Assembly: GCF_900120165.1 (NCBI RefSeq)
Contig: NZ_LT635475.1
Coordinates: forward strand, 558,001 to 622,000
DNA from: Ezakiella massiliensis
GTDB lineage: Bacteria; Bacillota; Clostridia; Tissierellales; Peptoniphilaceae
Direction of reading: 5' to 3'
DNA length: 64,000 nucleotides
Positions 1-8,689 of the stretch are shown one piece after another. The translations under genes were made by a program, and so were the position numbers. A model generated the notes under the pieces. The model had not been told where the DNA came from and ran no database searches. It worked only from the letters and a program-made list of their open reading frames with translations. The stretch's first letter is position 1; each line of letters starts with the position of its first letter.

Positions 1-1492
1 GACCAGCACCACCTGATTGCTTCTTGTGCTTACCTTGGACTTCTGCTTTTTTCTTGATGGTTTCACGATAGGCAATCTTTGGTTTTCTTAGGTCAACTTC
101 AACGCCAAATCTGGATTTTAATTTGTCTGAGATAACTTGGATTTGCATATTTCCTTGACCACCGATCAAGAGTTCCTTGGTATCTTTGTTTCTTTCAATG
201 ATAAATGAAGGATCTTCTTCGACCAATTTATTCAAGCTTGTGCCAATCTTTTCGTCGTCACCTTGCTTAACTGGATATACTGCCATAAATAAAGTTGGTT
301 CAGGATATCTGAGTGTTTCATAAACAATTGGATTTTGCTTTTCGCAGAGTGTGTCCCCAGTCTTTGTGTATTGGAGTTTTGAAGTAGCTGCTATATCACC
401 AGCGCGAACGATGTCTGTTTCAACTTGGTTCTTACCTCTTAAGAAGAATAATCCTCCGAGTTTTTCGTCTTCTTTTCTGGTGGAGTTAAAGATGTGGCTG
501 TTCTTGTCCAAAGTACCACTTATAACTTTAAAGAGAGTTAATTTTCCTACGAATGGGTCAACGATTGTCTTAAAGACTTCTGCTGAGAAGAAGTCGTCGT
601 CCTTGGTTTCGCGTTCGATAATTTCTTCGTTCCAAATACCTCTGTGTGGACCTGATTCTGCAGGTGATGGAATGTATCTGCGAACTGCGTCAAGCACTCT
701 CAAAACGCCCTTGCCTTCTGTGGAAACGCCCACAAATAGTGGAGCCATTTCACCAGTTGCAATAGCAGTTTTTAAACCGCCAACAAATTCTTCTCTGGTA
801 AATTCTTCGCCTGAGAAATATTTTTCCATGAGTTCTTCAGAGCTTTCAGCTACGATTTCATTTAAAGCTTCTTGGTATTTTGCACAGAGCTCTAATTTGT
901 CAGCTGGTGCTTCAACTTCTTTAACATCTGAGCCGTCAAATTGATAGCCCTTTTTGTCAAGGACGTCTACATAACCTGTAAAGTTTTCCCCATCGCCAAA
1001 TGGAATTGTAAATGGAACGATCTTGTCGCCCAATTTTGCCTTCATAAGTTGGTAGGTCTTTTCAAAGTTTACATTTTCCTTATCCATTTTATTTAAAAAT
1101 ATTATACGCGGAGTATTATATTTTTCAACGTTGTTCCAAGCCTTTTCTGTTCCAACTTCAACGCCTGATTGAGCATCGACTACGATAATTGATCCGTCAG
1201 AAACCCTCTTGGCTCCGTACCATTCACCGATAAAGTCAAAATAACCTGGAGTATCTAAGATATTAAACTTGTAATCTTTATATTCTATAGGAATAACTGA
1301 TGTTCCAATTGAAACTCCTCTTTCCATTTCTTCATGGTCAAAGTCTGAGACTGTATTTTTGTCTTCTACGCGACCTTGTCTATTTACGACCTTGGTTGCA
1401 AATAAAAGTGCTTCAGTAAAAGTAGTTTTACCGGAGCTCGAGTGTCCCAAAAGTGATACGTTTCTGATTTTATCAGCTGTAAATGCTTTCAT
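1..1492 (-). CDS. EF-G-like translation factor GTPase (partial, C-terminus beyond window)
   Basis: The first 497 codons of a ribosome-associated GTPase of the elongation factor G superfamily are visible; the rest lies left of the window. The N-terminus carries the P-loop GHSSSGKTT, the G3 motif DTPGYFDF and the G4 motif NKMD, then the domain II beta-barrel, and the visible part ends in the domain IV signature QGKHKKQSGG. The P-loop departs from the AHIDAGKTT of canonical translocase EF-G, and the spelling resembles the second, paralogous EF-G (FusA2-type) found in many Firmicutes. I therefore infer an accessory EF-G whose role in translocation or ribosome recycling is not settled. The start is set by an AAGGAGGA ribosome binding site 6 bases upstream. 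It is divergent from nothing nearby and appears monocistronic on the visible side. Confidence 0.9.
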   Translation of the reverse strand, partial: MKAFTADKIRNVSLLGHSSSGKTTFTEALLFATKVVNRQGRVEDKNTVSDFDHEEMERGVSIGTSVIPIEYKDYKFNILDTPGYFDFIGEWYGAKRVSDGSIIVVDAQSGVEVGTEKAWNNVEKYNTPRIIFLNKMDKENVNFEKTYQLMKAKLGDKIVPFTIPFGDGENFTGYVDVLDKKGYQFDGSDVKEVEAPADKLELCAKYQEALNEIVAESSEELMEKYFSGEEFTREEFVGGLKTAIATGEMAPLFVGVSTEGKGVLRVLDAVRRYIPSPAESGPHRGIWNEEIIERETKDDDFFSAEVFKTIVDPFVGKLTLFKVISGTLDKNSHIFNSTRKEDEKLGGLFFLRGKNQVETDIVRAGDIAATSKLQYTKTGDTLCEKQNPIVYETLRYPEPTLFMAVYPVKQGDDEKIGTSLNKLVEEDPSFIIERNKDTKELLIGGQGNMQIQVISDKLKSRFGVEVDLRKPKIAYRETIKKKAEVQGKHKKQSGGAG

Positions 1493-1510
1493 ATTATTCC
1501 TCCTTCAAAT

Positions 1511-1585
1511 GAATTACAATATGTAATTCTTTTTTATAATTTTATCTTACAACTTTATTATAACATAGAAGAAAAAAATTGTACA
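1511..1585 (-). promoter_or_regulatory. Putative promoter and palindromic leader site of the EF-G-like gene
   Basis: Reading leftwards, a -10 TATAAT (1557-1562) preceded by TGt (extended -10) follows a weak -35 TGTACA (1580-1585) with a 17-base spacer. In the leader, 1511-1529 forms GAATTAC-aatat-GTAATTC, a perfect 7-bp inverted repeat that could be an operator or a small stem. The assignment is from sequence pattern only. Confidence 0.45.
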
Positions 1586-1639
1586 GTAAAATTAACAAAT
1601 AATTACAAAAAAGTTTCTGTATCTTTTATTTTTGCAAAT

Positions 1640-1661
1640 AAAAAGGAGATTAGATCTCCTT
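1640..1661 (-). terminator. Intrinsic terminator after queG
   Basis: AAGGAGAT and ATCTCCTT form an 8-bp stem with a 3-base loop 8 bases past the queG stop; on the minus strand the stem is followed by TTTATTTG. Confidence 0.7.
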
Positions 1662-1668
1662 ATAAAAT

Positions 1669-2592
1669 TTATTTTTTCAAATCTTTATAATATTTTATGG
1701 CTGAAAAAAGATAATCATTTCCCTTTTCTTCTTCCATTTTTATATATACGTCAATATTTTGTCCCAAATTTGCCGCTCTAAGAATTGCATTTCTCTTTAT
1801 GATATTTCTCTTCCGCCAAAAGAAGGCCTTGTCGCCAAAGATTTTTTTGTAGTCGCTATTTGAAATGGCGAAGAGCTTTTCATAATCAATATCCTCGTCA
1901 ACTTCAAAAACCCTGAGGCCAGGCGGCGTATCCTTGTTATATGGACAAACCCTCTGGCAAATATCGCAGCCGTAAAGAGTTTTTATATATGGGAAAAATT
2001 TTTCGTCGATTTCCACAGCCTGGGTCAAATGGCTGAGGCATAACCCTGCTTTAAATTGCCCTTGGTTAATAGCCCCTGTAGGACAAGCCCGCATACACAA
2101 ATCGCATTCCCCACAATCGTAATCTATATTTTCACTGTACTCTTCAAACTTTTCTTCAGTTAACAAATAAGCAATATAAAAATATGTGCCACAGGTTTTA
2201 TTTATAACAAATTCATTCTTGCCCTTAAAACCCAAACCAGAAATCAAAGCCGCCGACCTATCAAAAAGTGGGCCCGTATCTGTAAAGGCCTTGAAGTTTC
2301 CCAAGACTCCTGCATTTTTTATGTCTTCTGCCAGGCCCTCAAAGACCCTGTGATAGTCAGTCGACAAAGACCCCATGGACATGAGCTTGCTTTTCTTCTC
2401 ATGCTTATAGGGTATGCACATGACAATAATACTGCCAGAATTTATAGCCGTAAATTCTTCCATGGCCTTTGAATAATATCCTGCCATCTCCTTGTAGCCA
2501 TCAGGTTTTATATACTTATCGGCATCCACTATTGCTATTGGACCAAGACCCATATTCTTTAATAATTCAATCGCCTTATCATTTTTCTTCAT
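1669..2592 (-). CDS. queG: Epoxyqueuosine reductase QueG-type iron-sulfur protein
   Basis: This 307-residue protein matches the QueG family, cobalamin-dependent enzymes that reduce epoxyqueuosine to queuosine in the tRNA wobble position. Visible are the family segment DTGPLFDRSAALISGLGFKG (about residues 105-124) and two 4Fe-4S ligand sets, CGECDLCMRACP (about 160-171) and CGCDICQRVCP-like cysteines near 209-216. It is shorter than the roughly 380 residues of the Bacillus and E. coli enzymes because it lacks the C-terminal HEAT-like extension, as is common in clostridial homologues. It is transcribed divergently from rodA across a 54-base gap. No other queuosine gene is in the window, so it probably acts on precursor made or salvaged elsewhere. 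Confidence 0.82.
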   Translation of the reverse strand: MKKNDKAIELLKNMGLGPIAIVDADKYIKPDGYKEMAGYYSKAMEEFTAINSGSIIVMCIPYKHEKKSKLMSMGSLSTDYHRVFEGLAEDIKNAGVLGNFKAFTDTGPLFDRSAALISGLGFKGKNEFVINKTCGTYFYIAYLLTEEKFEEYSENIDYDCGECDLCMRACPTGAINQGQFKAGLCLSHLTQAVEIDEKFFPYIKTLYGCDICQRVCPYNKDTPPGLRVFEVDEDIDYEKLFAISNSDYKKIFGDKAFFWRKRNIIKRNAILRAANLGQNIDVYIKMEEEKGNDYLFSAIKYYKDLKK

Positions 2593-2603
2593 AGTCTTAT
2601 ATT

Positions 2604-2631
2604 ACCATATTTTTAAAAAATATGGTATAAT
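2604..2631 (+). promoter_or_regulatory. queG/rodA divergent region: palindrome plus -10 box
   Basis: A near-perfect 23-bp palindrome (ACCATAT ... ATATGGT, 2604-2626) lies between the divergent starts and abuts a TATAAT box at 2626-2631 reading towards rodA. It could be an operator controlling one or both genes. No convincing -35 is seen, so transcription start remains inferred. Confidence 0.4.
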
Positions 2632-2646
2632 AAATCTGGTGATAAA

Positions 2647-3786
2647 ATGTTTTTTAACAAGAAACGACCATTTCAAAGGGTGGAGTACATCACGATTTTA
2701 ATCACTCTTGCCCTCCTGGTATTTGGTCTTTTGATATTAAAATCTTCAACAAATTCATACGAGGCCCAAGCGTCCTATATGAAAGGCCAGTACGTTGCCA
2801 CCCTCTTAGGACTAGGAGCAATGTTTGTTTTGATGTTTACGCCTCCAAAGCTATTTAAAAAATTGGATTTTCTAATATATTTAATCAGCGTTGGCCTCTT
2901 GGTCTATACTTTACTCTTCGGCGAAGAAATGTACGGATCAAAGAGCTGGGTCGACATTGGCGGATATGTTTTTCAACCGGCAGAATTTGCAAAAGTTGGA
3001 CTTATCGTTTCCCTTTCGGGATTTATGAACAGGGCCAAAGATCGTTTTAACGACCTGCCAGTTCTTTTAATTTTAATAGTCCTGGCCCTTATTCCAATTG
3101 CCCTTATCCTAAAGCAACCTGACAATGGTACAGCCATAGTCACCTTTGGAATAATTGCAGTTATGTTTTTTATTGGCGGACTCAATTTCAAATATATTTT
3201 GGCGGCACTGGGTCTTTTAGCTGTAGGCATACCAATCTACTGGTCCCGTCTGCCAGACTACGCCCGCGACCGTATCTTTGTGTTTTTAGATCCAGAGAGC
3301 GATATCTTGGGCAAAGGTCTCCAAGGTTATATGTCAAAAATATCCATTGGCTCTGGAAAATTTTGGGGTACAGGATTATTTAAAGGAGTACAAAACAATT
3401 CCAACTATACGCCCTTTAAGCACTCTGACTTTATCTTTGCAGTTATCGGCGAAGAACTGGGGCTTTTTGGCGGTATAATCCTCATCAGTCTCTACGGACT
3501 TTTGATTACCAGGATGATATTTATTGCAAAAGATTCAGACTACTATTCCAGAGTTTTAATTTCTGGCGTCGTTGCTCTGTTTTTTATCCACATATTTGAA
3601 AACATTGCGATGACAATGAATCTAATGCCAATTACAGGTATTCCACTTCCCTTTGTTTCCCACGGGGGAACATTTCAGGTGGCAAATTTGATTTGCATTG
3701 GCCTGGTATTGGGTATAAAATACCATAAGGAAGTTGAAGTAAAAGTGCCCGGTGCACAAATAGAAAATTTATTAAGCGGGAGGTAA
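2647..3786 (+). CDS. rodA: RodA/FtsW/SpoVE-family peptidoglycan glycosyltransferase
   Basis: A 379-residue integral membrane protein with about ten hydrophobic segments, belonging to the SEDS family that polymerises lipid II into glycan strands. The diagnostic loop TPFKHSDFIFAVIGEELG (about residues 258-275) and the C-terminal GIPLPFVSHGGT (about 335-346) are both present; the conserved acidic and proline-rich loops mark a functional SEDS enzyme. I choose RodA over FtsW because no division genes adjoin and the loop spelling is RodA-like, but in a coccus the elongation or division role is uncertain. It heads a plus-strand cluster: the next gene starts one base after its stop, with that gene's GGGAGG ribosome binding site inside the rodA end. 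Confidence 0.88.
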   Translation: MFFNKKRPFQRVEYITILITLALLVFGLLILKSSTNSYEAQASYMKGQYVATLLGLGAMFVLMFTPPKLFKKLDFLIYLISVGLLVYTLLFGEEMYGSKSWVDIGGYVFQPAEFAKVGLIVSLSGFMNRAKDRFNDLPVLLILIVLALIPIALILKQPDNGTAIVTFGIIAVMFFIGGLNFKYILAALGLLAVGIPIYWSRLPDYARDRIFVFLDPESDILGKGLQGYMSKISIGSGKFWGTGLFKGVQNNSNYTPFKHSDFIFAVIGEELGLFGGIILISLYGLLITRMIFIAKDSDYYSRVLISGVVALFFIHIFENIAMTMNLMPITGIPLPFVSHGGTFQVANLICIGLVLGIKYHKEVEVKVPGAQIENLLSGR

Positions 3787-3787
3787 T

Positions 3788-4237
3788 ATGAATATAAATT
3801 TTACAGAAGCTCTTATTCTAAACTACATGCTTAAGAATATGAATTCAAACGTCAACGAATACCATATTTTTAATAACCTAAAAGATTTTAATATATCTTC
3901 TGCAGATGTAGTTGTAGAATTAATTAAGCTCAAAGGAAGAAATATTATAGAAGAAGTTAACAATGGAGATAAAAGGCTGGTCTTAAGTCCTGAGGGCTTA
4001 AAATACGCGAAAAATGTTGTAGACGGCAGACCTGAATATATAAACTTAGTCCAAGCTGAACTAAATCCATCACTTGCCGACAACAAGAGCCAGTATACCA
4101 AATCCACTCCAGTTATCAGCCACATCGACGAAGTTATCGACGAAGATGCAGATGTGAGTGGAGACATACACGTGGATGAAGTCGTGGAAATTATCGACGA
4201 AGACCAGCCACAAATAACCGATGGAACAAAGGAGTGA
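3788..4237 (+). CDS. Hypothetical protein, possible winged-helix N-terminus with acidic tail
   Basis: 149 residues; family not recognised. The first 80 residues read like a compact helical DNA-binding fold (short helices, then NGDKRLVLSPEG resembling a wing hairpin, then KYAKNV), and the last 50 are strongly acidic and probably disordered (runs such as DEVIDEDADVSGD). The position directly before a DUF1700/HAAS membrane protein recalls the common PadR regulator plus HAAS pairing, so a regulator partner is a reasonable inference, although no PadR signature is seen. It is probably co-transcribed with rodA. Confidence 0.7.
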   Translation: MNINFTEALILNYMLKNMNSNVNEYHIFNNLKDFNISSADVVVELIKLKGRNIIEEVNNGDKRLVLSPEGLKYAKNVVDGRPEYINLVQAELNPSLADNKSQYTKSTPVISHIDEVIDEDADVSGDIHVDEVVEIIDEDQPQITDGTKE

Positions 4238-4241
4238 TATT

Positions 4242-4850
4242 ATGATTAATGAATTTTTATCCAATCTAGAAAAATCACTGAGATCTGAAACCGTGCCCCA
4301 AGCTTATATAGATAATATTCTTAACACTTACAAAAATATTATCAACCAAGCCTTGGCAGAAAATAAAAGAGAAACTGATATTGTTTCTGAACTTGGCAAC
4401 CCAGTTCTCTTGGCAAGAGACTTGAGGCAAAAGTTTGATATAAAACCAAAGACCATGAGCCAAGATGAAATACAAAAAATCCAAGAAGGCGAAAAACCAA
4501 CTAGGGTCAAGAGAAGCGCAGGAATTCTTTTCTTATCACTGATTGGCAAAATATTAATAAATATTATAGCCATACCGGTAAGTATCATCGGACTCTTAAT
4601 AGTTCTTGGCCTCTTTACAGCACCATTTGCTTTAGGAGCTGTTGGCCTATCGGGCATTCTCTATCAGGTCGTCTATATTAACGGATACGAACTTATCCTT
4701 TCGACACTAACCAGCATTGCCCTAGGCATTGGACTAATAGGACTTGCCATTCTACTCTTAATTGGCCTAATCTATGTCCTAGTTTGGTATATAAAGATGA
4801 TCACACTTATGTTTTCAAATCTGGCAAGCATTATCAGGAGGTATGAATAA
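4242..4850 (+). CDS. DUF1700/HAAS-domain membrane protein
   Basis: 202 residues. The N-terminal 70 residues form the HAAS-type helical domain (LSNLEKSLRS ... YKNIINQALAENKRETDIVSELGNPVLLARDL), which in this family is cytoplasmic and precedes membrane helices. Three hydrophobic segments follow (about residues 100-125, 128-150 and 155-190). The start at 4242 is chosen because AAAGGAG sits 7 bases upstream and it lies just after the previous stop; a start 21 bases earlier would overlap that gene and lack a site. HAAS proteins usually work with a PadR-type regulator; here the partner position is taken by the unrecognised upstream gene. Confidence 0.78.
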   Translation: MINEFLSNLEKSLRSETVPQAYIDNILNTYKNIINQALAENKRETDIVSELGNPVLLARDLRQKFDIKPKTMSQDEIQKIQEGEKPTRVKRSAGILFLSLIGKILINIIAIPVSIIGLLIVLGLFTAPFALGAVGLSGILYQVVYINGYELILSTLTSIALGIGLIGLAILLLIGLIYVLVWYIKMITLMFSNLASIIRRYE

Positions 4851-5095
4851 TGAAAAAATTAATAAGTATAATAGCAATTATAACTCTCCTTGGCCTAGTT
4901 GTAGGAATTATATCCTTCTCCTTTAACGAATTAGGAGCCGCCAAGAAACTCCTGGCTAAATCTTCCTACGGAAACTATGAAGATATAGAATATTATCCTA
5001 TATACGACTGGATTAAATATACTGGAGACCAAATTTACGAAAATGTAGATAATCTAATCTACAATATAGATTATATAATAAATAATATGTTCTAG
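4850..5095 (+). CDS. Small hypothetical membrane-anchored or secreted protein
   Basis: 81 residues: one N-terminal hydrophobic segment (about residues 4-26) followed by a hydrophilic, tyrosine- and aspartate-rich tail. Its start overlaps the DUF1700 gene stop (TAATG), with AGGAGG upstream, which argues for translational coupling. In comparable cassettes a DUF4097 adhesin-like protein follows the HAAS protein; this one is far too short for that, so it may be a minimal third component. Function unknown. Confidence 0.65.
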   Translation: MKKLISIIAIITLLGLVVGIISFSFNELGAAKKLLAKSSYGNYEDIEYYPIYDWIKYTGDQIYENVDNLIYNIDYIINNMF

Positions 5096-5107
5096 AGGGA
5101 GAATTTA

Positions 5108-5710
5108 ATGCACCAATACAAAGGAAGATTAATTTTACACTGTGGGTCAATGTTTTCGGGCAAAACATCGGCCCTTTTTCGAGAAGTAAACCGTTTTTCA
5201 ATCGCAGGCTACAAGGTCCTTGCAACCAAGCCTAGCTTTGACAAAAGATATTCAAAAAAAGATATACTTACCCACGATAAGCTCGGCCTGACCGCAGAAA
5301 CTTTTTCAAGTATGGACGAACTCTTAAGCTTGGTTGAAAAAAATAAGCCAGATGTCCTGGCCGTTGATGAAATCCAATTTTTAAATGATCAAAGAGATGA
5401 ATTTATTGACTTAATAAATGAATTTCTCAAGCGTGGACTCACAATCGTCCTGGCAGGACTTGATATGGACTACCTGGGCACACCCTTTGATGTCACCGAA
5501 GGAGTCTTTGCCATCAGCGACTATGTAACAAAACACCACGCCGTCTGCTCCAAGTGCGGATCTGACGCCTGGGTTTCACACAGGACAGTCGACAATGCAG
5601 ACAGACTTGTCCTCGGCTCATCAGATATCTACGAGCCCCTATGTAGGACTTGCTTTAACAAGGAAAAAGAAAAGCAAGCCGCCAACAAAAACCAATTGAA
5701 ATTTAACTAA
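5108..5710 (+). CDS. tdk: Thymidine kinase
   Basis: A 200-residue type II thymidine kinase that phosphorylates thymidine for salvage. The P-loop GSMFSGKTSAL (about residues 13-23), the Walker B-like AVDEIQF (about 96-102), the lasso-region tyrosine segment and the structural zinc cysteines CSKCG (about 147-151) and CRTC (about 179-182) are all present, so the enzyme looks complete. GGGAG lies 8 bases before the start. It closes the rodA cluster and is followed by a strong terminator. Confidence 0.95.
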   Translation: MHQYKGRLILHCGSMFSGKTSALFREVNRFSIAGYKVLATKPSFDKRYSKKDILTHDKLGLTAETFSSMDELLSLVEKNKPDVLAVDEIQFLNDQRDEFIDLINEFLKRGLTIVLAGLDMDYLGTPFDVTEGVFAISDYVTKHHAVCSKCGSDAWVSHRTVDNADRLVLGSSDIYEPLCRTCFNKEKEKQAANKNQLKFN

Positions 5711-5747
5711 AAAAATCCAATCGATTTCTTATCGGTTGGATTTTTTC
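5711..5747 (+). terminator. Intrinsic terminator after tdk
   Basis: AATCCAATCGAT pairs with ATCGGTTGGATT (one wobble), followed by TTTTTTCT. An A-run on the left would let it work for the opposite strand as well. Confidence 0.85.
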
Positions 5748-5809
5748 TGTCTTAGATAAATTAGTATAGGTTTTAAAATTTATATATCTTTTATAAATTG
5801 ACTTACTTA

Positions 5810-7378
5810 TTAATTCAATTCTCCATTACTAATTGTAAAAACTTGGTCAGCGATATTATCCAATGAATCATCGTGCATAATTACAACGACCAATTTTTCA
5901 TTTTTAATCTCTTCTATATATGACTTAAGCTTAACTGATGCAGCCTCTTCTAAATTTGAAAAAGGCTCGTCCAAGAAAACAACTTTTCTATCCTCTGTAA
6001 ATACTCTTGATAAGGCAAGCTTTTGTTGCTCTCCACTAGATAAGTTCACCTTGTCTCCATGAATCTCTTTGTTCAAATTAGATAGATCAAATATATCAAC
6101 TACGATATTATTTTGCCCGCATTTTATATTGTCTAAAACAGTTCCATTAAAGAAAAATAACGGATACTGTAAGACAGAAATATCATTATAGAATGACTCA
6201 TTTATACTTATACTTCCATTTTTTACCAGAGATTTTGGGAAAATTCCAGCTATAATCTTTAAAATTGTAGATTTTCCACTACCATTAGGCCCTTTAATTA
6301 TATATAAACCCTTATCAGCCATCTTCATATTACAATTATATAAAAACTTATCGCCAGCACTATAAATCTCAGCATCGTTAATATTTATACCATCCACATT
6401 GGCAAATATTTCTTTATATTTATTTTCAACATTGGATTCTTTATAATAAAAGCTCTCATATACATCATAGTAAGGTTTCATCGACTTAATTTCTGTTATA
6501 ATATGAAATACACTTGTTAGTGGATCAAACAGATGAGTAATATATTGACTAAACATAATCAAAGTACCCAGCGTTAAAACGCCACTGTTTACATACCTAC
6601 CGCCCAACCATAAAATAAAGATAGGAACTCCCATCTGTATAAAGATTGGAAGGCGATTACCAAAATTAAACCAAAAATAGTATCGTTCAGTAGTCTTTAT
6701 ATCATACATTAAATCCTTGTTGAAAATTCTGTTAAAAAATTCATCATTGTCAATTATATGCATATCAACAATATGGTTTTTAAAAATGTTAGCCGTCTTT
6801 ACAAAACGGTCATTGGATTCTATACAATCTTGATTTAAAACTGATCTTTTTTTAGAATTCCAAACCACAAACATTAAGTATAAAGGACTTGCAACAATCG
6901 AAATTAGTGCCAACTTAGGACTTATATAAAATAAAATTGCAAATGTTATTACAACTTGAAATATAAAACCTGGCAGCAAGATATTATAATTAATTAAAGA
7001 AGAGGCGAGAGTATTAGAATATCCGTAATATAAATTATGGACTTTACCACTATCCTCTTCTAAATAATCTGGAGAGGACATAGATAAACTCTTTTTAAAA
7101 ATCCCTCCTACCAACCTTCTCTTATAATTAAGTAATAATTTTTGAACCATAAAGTTGCCAAAATAAAAAATTATAAGCTGAGAAACAAATAATATGGCTA
7201 TTATTATAACAATCTCACTTATCTCCAAATTTTTATCTGAACTGATAATATTATCGATTATAATCTTATTTAAGTATGGAGTAACCATTGAGAAAAGTGA
7301 GGATATTATTATAAATACAATACCCATAAGTCTGATATTAACTTTATTAATATTCTGATCCTTATTAATCCTGTACAT
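5810..7378 (-). CDS. ABC exporter (fused permease and ATPase) of the RiPP locus
   Basis: 522 residues: about six membrane segments (residues 15-300), then a nucleotide-binding domain with Walker A GPNGSGKST, signature LSSGEQQKLALSR, Walker B VVFLDEP and H-loop IMHDD. It is a half-transporter that should dimerise and export the mature peptide. There is no N-terminal C39 peptidase domain, so it would not remove the leader itself. Its start overlaps the maturase gene by 14 bases, with GGAGGAG inside that gene, showing tight coupling in the order precursors, maturase, exporter. The next plus-strand feature beyond its end is the tdk terminator. Assignment as peptide exporter is inference from context. 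Confidence 0.88.
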   Translation of the reverse strand: MYRINKDQNINKVNIRLMGIVFIIISSLFSMVTPYLNKIIIDNIISSDKNLEISEIVIIIAILFVSQLIIFYFGNFMVQKLLLNYKRRLVGGIFKKSLSMSSPDYLEEDSGKVHNLYYGYSNTLASSLINYNILLPGFIFQVVITFAILFYISPKLALISIVASPLYLMFVVWNSKKRSVLNQDCIESNDRFVKTANIFKNHIVDMHIIDNDEFFNRIFNKDLMYDIKTTERYYFWFNFGNRLPIFIQMGVPIFILWLGGRYVNSGVLTLGTLIMFSQYITHLFDPLTSVFHIITEIKSMKPYYDVYESFYYKESNVENKYKEIFANVDGININDAEIYSAGDKFLYNCNMKMADKGLYIIKGPNGSGKSTILKIIAGIFPKSLVKNGSISINESFYNDISVLQYPLFFFNGTVLDNIKCGQNNIVVDIFDLSNLNKEIHGDKVNLSSGEQQKLALSRVFTEDRKVVFLDEPFSNLEEAASVKLKSYIEEIKNEKLVVVIMHDDSLDNIADQVFTISNGELN

Positions 7379-8630
7379 TTATCTCCTCCTTGTACAACAT
7401 TTTCACATAATCATCTAAAAAATATACCTCTGGTATACATTCGTCCATATTCAAACTTCTTTTTAAATAACATCCACCTTTACATATTGGTAAAACTTTA
7501 CAGTTTAAACATTTTTCATTATCGTAAGCTATGGTATTCATTTTTTCTTTGTAATTTTTTTCATCATAAATTATTTTGCCATCTTTTATATTGCCTAAGA
7601 TAGATTCAGATGTTTTATCACATGAAGAACATCTTAGCATTTCTAAATCACTAGTTACCATAAAATTATTGGAGCAATCAAATGGACAATTAGTACCACC
7701 AGATATATATTTAGGGACTTTATATCCTTCCTCAAGTAATGCATAGTAAATTTCTTTTAATACACCACTATATTCTTTATTAGATTTGAAATAAAAGTTA
7801 TCTATTTTTTCGCTTAATTCAAAATCTGTAGTAGGTTGTATATGCAATAAAACATCTTTATTTAATTTGCTTTTTCTCAAAAAATCCAAAAATTCTTTTA
7901 TATTGGAATTCTTCTTGTTAACATTATACCTAATAGTTACTTTTTCATTTTTTTGAGTTAAAAACTTAACAGTTTCTATTATATTATCAAAAGTTCCATA
8001 ACCATTCAAATGAGGCCTAGAATAATCATGAGTATCTTTAAGTCCATCTAGTGTAATTTGATAGTTTGAAATATTCATTTTTCTTAATACATCATATTGG
8101 TCTATTATATCAAATCCGTTTGTAGTTATAGAACTATTATACTTCAATCCTGTCGATTCACAAATCTTTTGAACCTCTTCATTAATATATTCAGCTTGCT
8201 TTAAATTTAATGTTGGTTCTCCCCCAAACCAATGTATATGCAATGTCTCTAATCCATCCTCTGCTTTATTTTTTATAAATTTAATCAAGCTTAAAGACTG
8301 TTCTTTTTTTAAATTTGATGGATTATGCTCTTGATAACAATATTTGCACCTCAAATTACATGCATTAGTTAATTCAACAGTAATATTCATATTCTTATTG
8401 TCGTTCTTCGTTCTTTCATAATTTTCATTTAACTGTCCCATTTGAGAATTCTTATCCTCTATAAATCCTAATTCAATAATTGTTTCTATTTCCTTATCAT
8501 TAAGATCAAATTTTTTAAACTTTTCAAAAAAATCTTTATCCATCTCAACCATTGAAGATGAGAAAAAATTATACACAATATACTTATTATCACATTCTAC
8601 TATATGATTAAATTTTGACATCTTATACAT
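7365..8630 (-). CDS. Radical SAM/SPASM peptide maturase
   Basis: 421 residues. Residues 1-75 form an N-terminal domain that, in this family, binds precursor leaders. The radical SAM cluster motif CNLRCKYC (C91, C95, C98) follows, with the SAM-binding region GGEP near 140. The C-terminal SPASM domain supplies further cysteines (CPFDC, CSSC, CLNC, CKGGC, and one downstream) for auxiliary iron-sulfur clusters. Enzymes of this build install thioether or other carbon-centred crosslinks in ribosomal peptides. Directly upstream lie two cysteine-containing precursor genes; downstream, overlapping, is an exporter. GGAGG lies 7 bases before the start. Which bond it makes cannot be read from sequence. 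Confidence 0.92.
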   Translation of the reverse strand: MYKMSKFNHIVECDNKYIVYNFFSSSMVEMDKDFFEKFKKFDLNDKEIETIIELGFIEDKNSQMGQLNENYERTKNDNKNMNITVELTNACNLRCKYCYQEHNPSNLKKEQSLSLIKFIKNKAEDGLETLHIHWFGGEPTLNLKQAEYINEEVQKICESTGLKYNSSITTNGFDIIDQYDVLRKMNISNYQITLDGLKDTHDYSRPHLNGYGTFDNIIETVKFLTQKNEKVTIRYNVNKKNSNIKEFLDFLRKSKLNKDVLLHIQPTTDFELSEKIDNFYFKSNKEYSGVLKEIYYALLEEGYKVPKYISGGTNCPFDCSNNFMVTSDLEMLRCSSCDKTSESILGNIKDGKIIYDEKNYKEKMNTIAYDNEKCLNCKVLPICKGGCYLKRSLNMDECIPEVYFLDDYVKMLYKEEINVQD

Positions 8631-8653
8631 ACAAAAACCTCCATGAATATATT

Positions 8654-8689
8654 TAACATTATGCCTAGTTTAAACTAGGCATAATGTTA
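8654..8689 (-). promoter_or_regulatory. Perfect 36-bp palindrome between precursor and maturase genes
   Basis: Two 18-base arms (each reading TAACATTATGCCTAGTTT) are exactly complementary with no spacer. The hairpin begins at the stop codon of the second precursor and ends 24 bases before the maturase start. There is no T-run after it on the minus strand, so it is better read as a processing or partial-termination hairpin that raises precursor mRNA over maturase mRNA, a common arrangement in peptide natural product operons. Confidence 0.75.

Noticed and set aside
351..944. 197-codon plus-strand ORF opposite the EF-G-like gene
   Set aside because: It is antisense to a well-supported gene, has no ribosome binding site and no recognisable domain.
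5810..7378. C39 peptidase-containing bacteriocin transporter
   Set aside because: The protein starts directly with membrane segments; no N-terminal Cys/His peptidase domain.
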